Below, piece after piece: positions 61,121 through 64,000 of a stretch of DNA of 64,000 bases. How positions within the stretch are numbered: position 1 is the stretch's first letter; each line of letters opens with the position of its first letter. The stretch is from Myrmaecium sp. VS I D KN 1 (taxonomy: Eukaryota; Ascomycota; Dothideomycetes; Valsariales; Valsariaceae), in contig JADQAV010000014.1 in assembly GCA_019775845.1 (NCBI GenBank), positions 1-64,000 on the forward strand, written 5' to 3'. The notes beneath the pieces are model-generated. The model saw only the letters and a program-made list of their open reading frames with translations. It did no database searches and was not told the origin of the DNA. The position numbers were made by a program, and so were the translations under genes.

Positions 61121-62130
61121 GGTGGAGTCTCCAGCATGAGTTCAAGCTATGGCATCGAGGAGGACGATCTTGCACGAGGCGAAGGGGTGCAACAGGTCGG
61201 CCGGATGAGGTCCGGACAAGAGATGTTTGGGGGGAGGGGTGGTGGGTGAGGATCGTCGAACTGGTCCGGGGGAGCAACGGCGAGCGGAAGTGATAGGGAA
61301 GGTATGGCGTAGGTGCGGCGGGTACAGCAGGCCACAGGCGGCAGACGACAGGCCAGACAAGCGACAGGGCAAGCCCACCTGGGATCGGCTGTTTCTCCGC
61401 GAAATTTGGCCGTTGGTGGCCCCCGTAAGGCAGCCCTACTGGGCAGCTGGAAGCCCTTGCGTGCCCGGGCCCATCAGCCGGGAAGTTGGATCGAAAGGTG
61501 GGGGGTCGGCGGCCTGAAGAGCGTGAAGAGGGGCTTGAGGGGTTCTCCACGCTCCACCAGGGAAGGGGTCTGGTCGCATGCTGGAAAAGCTGCCTCCCTG
61601 CTCAGAACAGGTGCTGATCTTCTCAGAAGGGCTTTATAGATAAATACTAGTAAGTAGTATACATACTGTATTGTATATACATGATCTACGTGCCTCAGGC
61701 ACCTGCATGCATTTCGGCCATGTTGCGACGATGCGATGATGCATGCTTTCATAAGGCTGCCATTCAGGGGGGAAAGGCAAAGGGAACCGGAAAAAAAGAA
61801 AAGAAAAGAAAAGCAACGCTCCGCCCCAACCGTCCTGCAAGTTCGATCACGTCGTCCCAAGCCCCCTAATCGCAAGGTGACGCCATCAACGCCGCGCCCG
61901 TCCTACGACGTCGCGTGAGACGCCAAGGGGGGGTTCGGCGTCAGCATGCATGGCTCACCTCACAAACAGATGGGAGAGATAGATAAGATCCATGGCGTTA
62001 ATTGTACAACCCAACCAGCACCCTCGCAGTAGCCGAGCGCTCCGTCCAATCGAAACTCCCGCCCACGCCAGTCCGTCATGTTACACCAAGAACCGAGCCT
62101 ACAAAAGATACACGATGCCCATCCTCAGCC
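61121..62130. other. Intergenic, WDR48-type gene to CEF1
   Basis: 1.0 kb between the CEF1 stop codon and the WDR48-type start, both on the minus strand, so it holds the promoter of the latter. Overlapping short frames on both strands have no domains. Confidence 0.5.
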
Positions 62131-64000
62131 TCAGTGGGAGCCGTTCACGCTGACCACGAGGCTGTCAAGCTCCTCCTTCCGCGTCCGGTACATCTCCTGA
62201 GCTTCCCGTTCTCTCCGGCTAACGAACGCGACATCGTCGCGCAGTCCCTCCAAGCGCCTGGAAATCGCGGCCTGCTCCGCGATCAGCGCTGTCCGACTGG
62301 TGTCTATATCGATCCGAGTTCGTTCCAGCGCCTCCGCAGCCTCTCCGATCTTTTGGCGCAGTGTTTTTGCCCTGTTTTGGTAACCCCCCAAATGCAGCGC
62401 CAGCTTCTTTTCGAGCTTATTGCCCTTCTCCGCTGATTTCATTAAGTCGTCCTGAATGTTCTATGTTGCAGGTTAGCATCTGTATTCGCCGATGTGGATC
62501 AAGACCGGAATAACTTACGTCGAAAGCTTCGACCATCAGCTGATGCTCGTTGATCTCATCCTCTTCATAGCCCTCCAACCCCGGTAGTTTTCGAGATCCA
62601 TGTAATTCATTCCATGCCCTGTCAAACTCTTCCTGAGGGATCTTTCCCTTGTCTGTAGATAGCTCCTGTGCGATCTCCCTGCGAGCAGCAAGGAGTGCAT
62701 TGTCGTTGAGGGCCTCGAGCGGCTTGGCCGAGCCACTGATCTTACTACCACCGAACTTAAGAGCATCGTTGGCAATCAGAAGAGCAGTCTCTGTAGCGAT
62801 CTCTCTCTCCACGGGATCCGCAAGGTCAGAGGCGTTCTTCAGCATAGCTTCAACGTCTACAACTTTGGGTCTCGGGAGGAACCGTTGAACCACCTGAGTC
62901 TGCCTGGCGAATTCCTCTCGCTCCTTCGCCTCCCGGAGAGCCTTGTTCCTCGCATCTCGAATCGCTGCATCTTCGGCTTTGCTTTCCGACGTCACCGCCT
63001 CCTCTTTCTCATCGGGGACTTCGAACTCCCATTCGGTTTCCTTGGGTTTGGGCAGCGATGCCAACTTGCTCTTTAAATCCTGGCGGATCGACTGCTCTCG
63101 AAGACGGACGTCCCGGGGCGTTTGCCCCACAAGCTGCATTCCGTCTTCCCGATTCAACGAGAAATTGTCTCGTGGCGTCCTTAAAGGGGTGGCCCCTGGC
63201 CCTCCAGGGATGGGTGTTGCCCCGAAAGCGCCACCTGGTTGACGGAATGGCGTCGCTAGCGGGTTCGGGGTCTGTATTTGTTGTCTATTTGGAGCGATGC
63301 CGCTGAAACCAGTAGACGCGGGCCCTTCCTCGAGCGGTGCATTATCACCTCCAAGGAGTGCTGATTGGGTCTCTGTCCGGGCTCGAGCATTGCGAATCTC
63401 ATTTGCGATGTGGTCTTCTTCCTTCGGGGCCATGGGTGTTCGAATGGGGGTAGAGCCAACGATGTTTGTGTAGTTGCCAACCAAGCCCCTTGTTGCCTCA
63501 TTGTCACTGCTGCCGGCAAGTTTACTGGCACGCTCGCCCATCATGCCCAGCTTGACGATCTCCTCCATCTGGTCTTCGCTGACTTGAGGCGCCGGTAGAA
63601 CAAGCGCGCGTCGCTTGCTGCTTTGTTCAGCTTCACGGATCTTTTGCGCTTGCGCAGCCTTCATGGCCGCAGCAGACGCAGCCTGCGCACCGCCTTTGTC
63701 GTTCTTGTTTCTTTTCCGGTCTTGCTCATTATCATCCTGATCCCCCTTGCGCTTAATCGCTAGTTGTTGCTTCCGAGGGTCGAATGATTCTCTTTCCTTC
63801 TCGTTGGCCTCATCTTCGTCCCGAGTGTCGAAGAACCCGGGCGCAGGTGCCTTCTCGAACGGAATATCCGCATTGTAGTCCATCTGTCCCTTCTTACGGG
63901 TTGTGACCTTGATGTTGATGCCGGCCGTTTTAAGTTCGCGACGCTTTTGCAACAGCGCCAACCGCCTCGACTCTTCGAGCTGTCGCTCTCTTGCCTTTCG
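62131..64000 (-). CDS. CEF1: Pre-mRNA-splicing factor Cef1/Cdc5, C-terminal part (cut by window edge)
   Basis: The frame is open from the window's right edge: exon 64000..62519, then 62460..62131 after a 58-bp intron. This gives 603 residues without the N-terminus. Cef1/Cdc5 is a core member of the NineTeen/Prp19 complex in the spliceosome. The Myb repeats lie outside the window. Visible family hallmarks in order are [39 protein letters not shown] (with DTRDED), [53 protein letters not shown], and FLPRPKVVD near the middle. A C-terminal coiled coil follows ([20 protein letters not shown]) and the chain ends NGSH. The C-terminal coil of the family binds Prp19. Confidence 0.95.

Overview
The window looks like nuclear DNA of a filamentous ascomycete (Pezizomycotina). 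It has intron-containing genes whose GT-AG introns are mostly 50-100 bp with CTAAC/CTGAC-type branch sites. It also has a RID/Masc1-type cytosine methyltransferase, an asco-laccase ending in DSGI, a GPI-anchored GH76 mannosidase, a fungal fused ARG5,6 precursor and a Zn(II)2Cys6 regulator. I cannot fix the genus from sequence alone. All product calls rest on family motifs read by eye; no database search was run.

Layout. 1-2566 is simple-sequence-rich DNA downstream of a minus-strand Zn2Cys6 regulator (2567-3970). 3971-16245 is a 12.3 kb stretch in which I can support no gene. It is full of tetranucleotide tracts and GTAC-rich motifs and contains a TA-flanked inverted-repeat element (14268-14893). 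From 16.2 kb on the DNA is gene-dense: a DUF2461 gene with unusually expanded introns (16246-20397, -); TYW3 (20703-21760, +); a class I methyltransferase (22114-23016, +); a DFG5/DCW1 mannosidase (23769-25395, -); an SNC/synaptobrevin R-SNARE (26797-27699, +); ARG5,6 (28968-31774, +); an F-box protein (32090-33186, +); a laccase (34701-37034, +); a RID-type DNA methyltransferase (38047-40001, -); and ADE4 (41765-43603, +).

Two intron-bearing tRNA-Ala(CGC) genes lie head to head (44026-44142 - and 44739-44821 +) around a 30-N assembly gap. They are followed by a KAP114/importin-9 karyopherin (45446-48617, -), an RNF216-like RBR ubiquitin ligase (50230-52980, +), a SWT21/WRAP53-like WD protein (53827-55796, -), a mitochondrial S-adenosylmethionine carrier (55848-56857, +), a WDR48/Duf1-type WD protein (57510-61120, -) and the 3' part of CEF1/CDC5 (62131-64000, -, running off the window).

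Most genes are housekeeping (arginine and purine synthesis, tRNA modification, splicing, nuclear import, secretion) and share no one pathway. The recurring use of S-adenosylmethionine (TYW3, the methyltransferase, RID, the SAM carrier) looks coincidental. I found no clear new multi-gene system. The points most worth a second look are the RID homologue with an altered motif IV, the inverted-repeat element, the expanded-intron gene with a 14-nt exon, the tRNA-Ala pair, and the laccase with a Phe axial position and a dibasic/acidic insertion.
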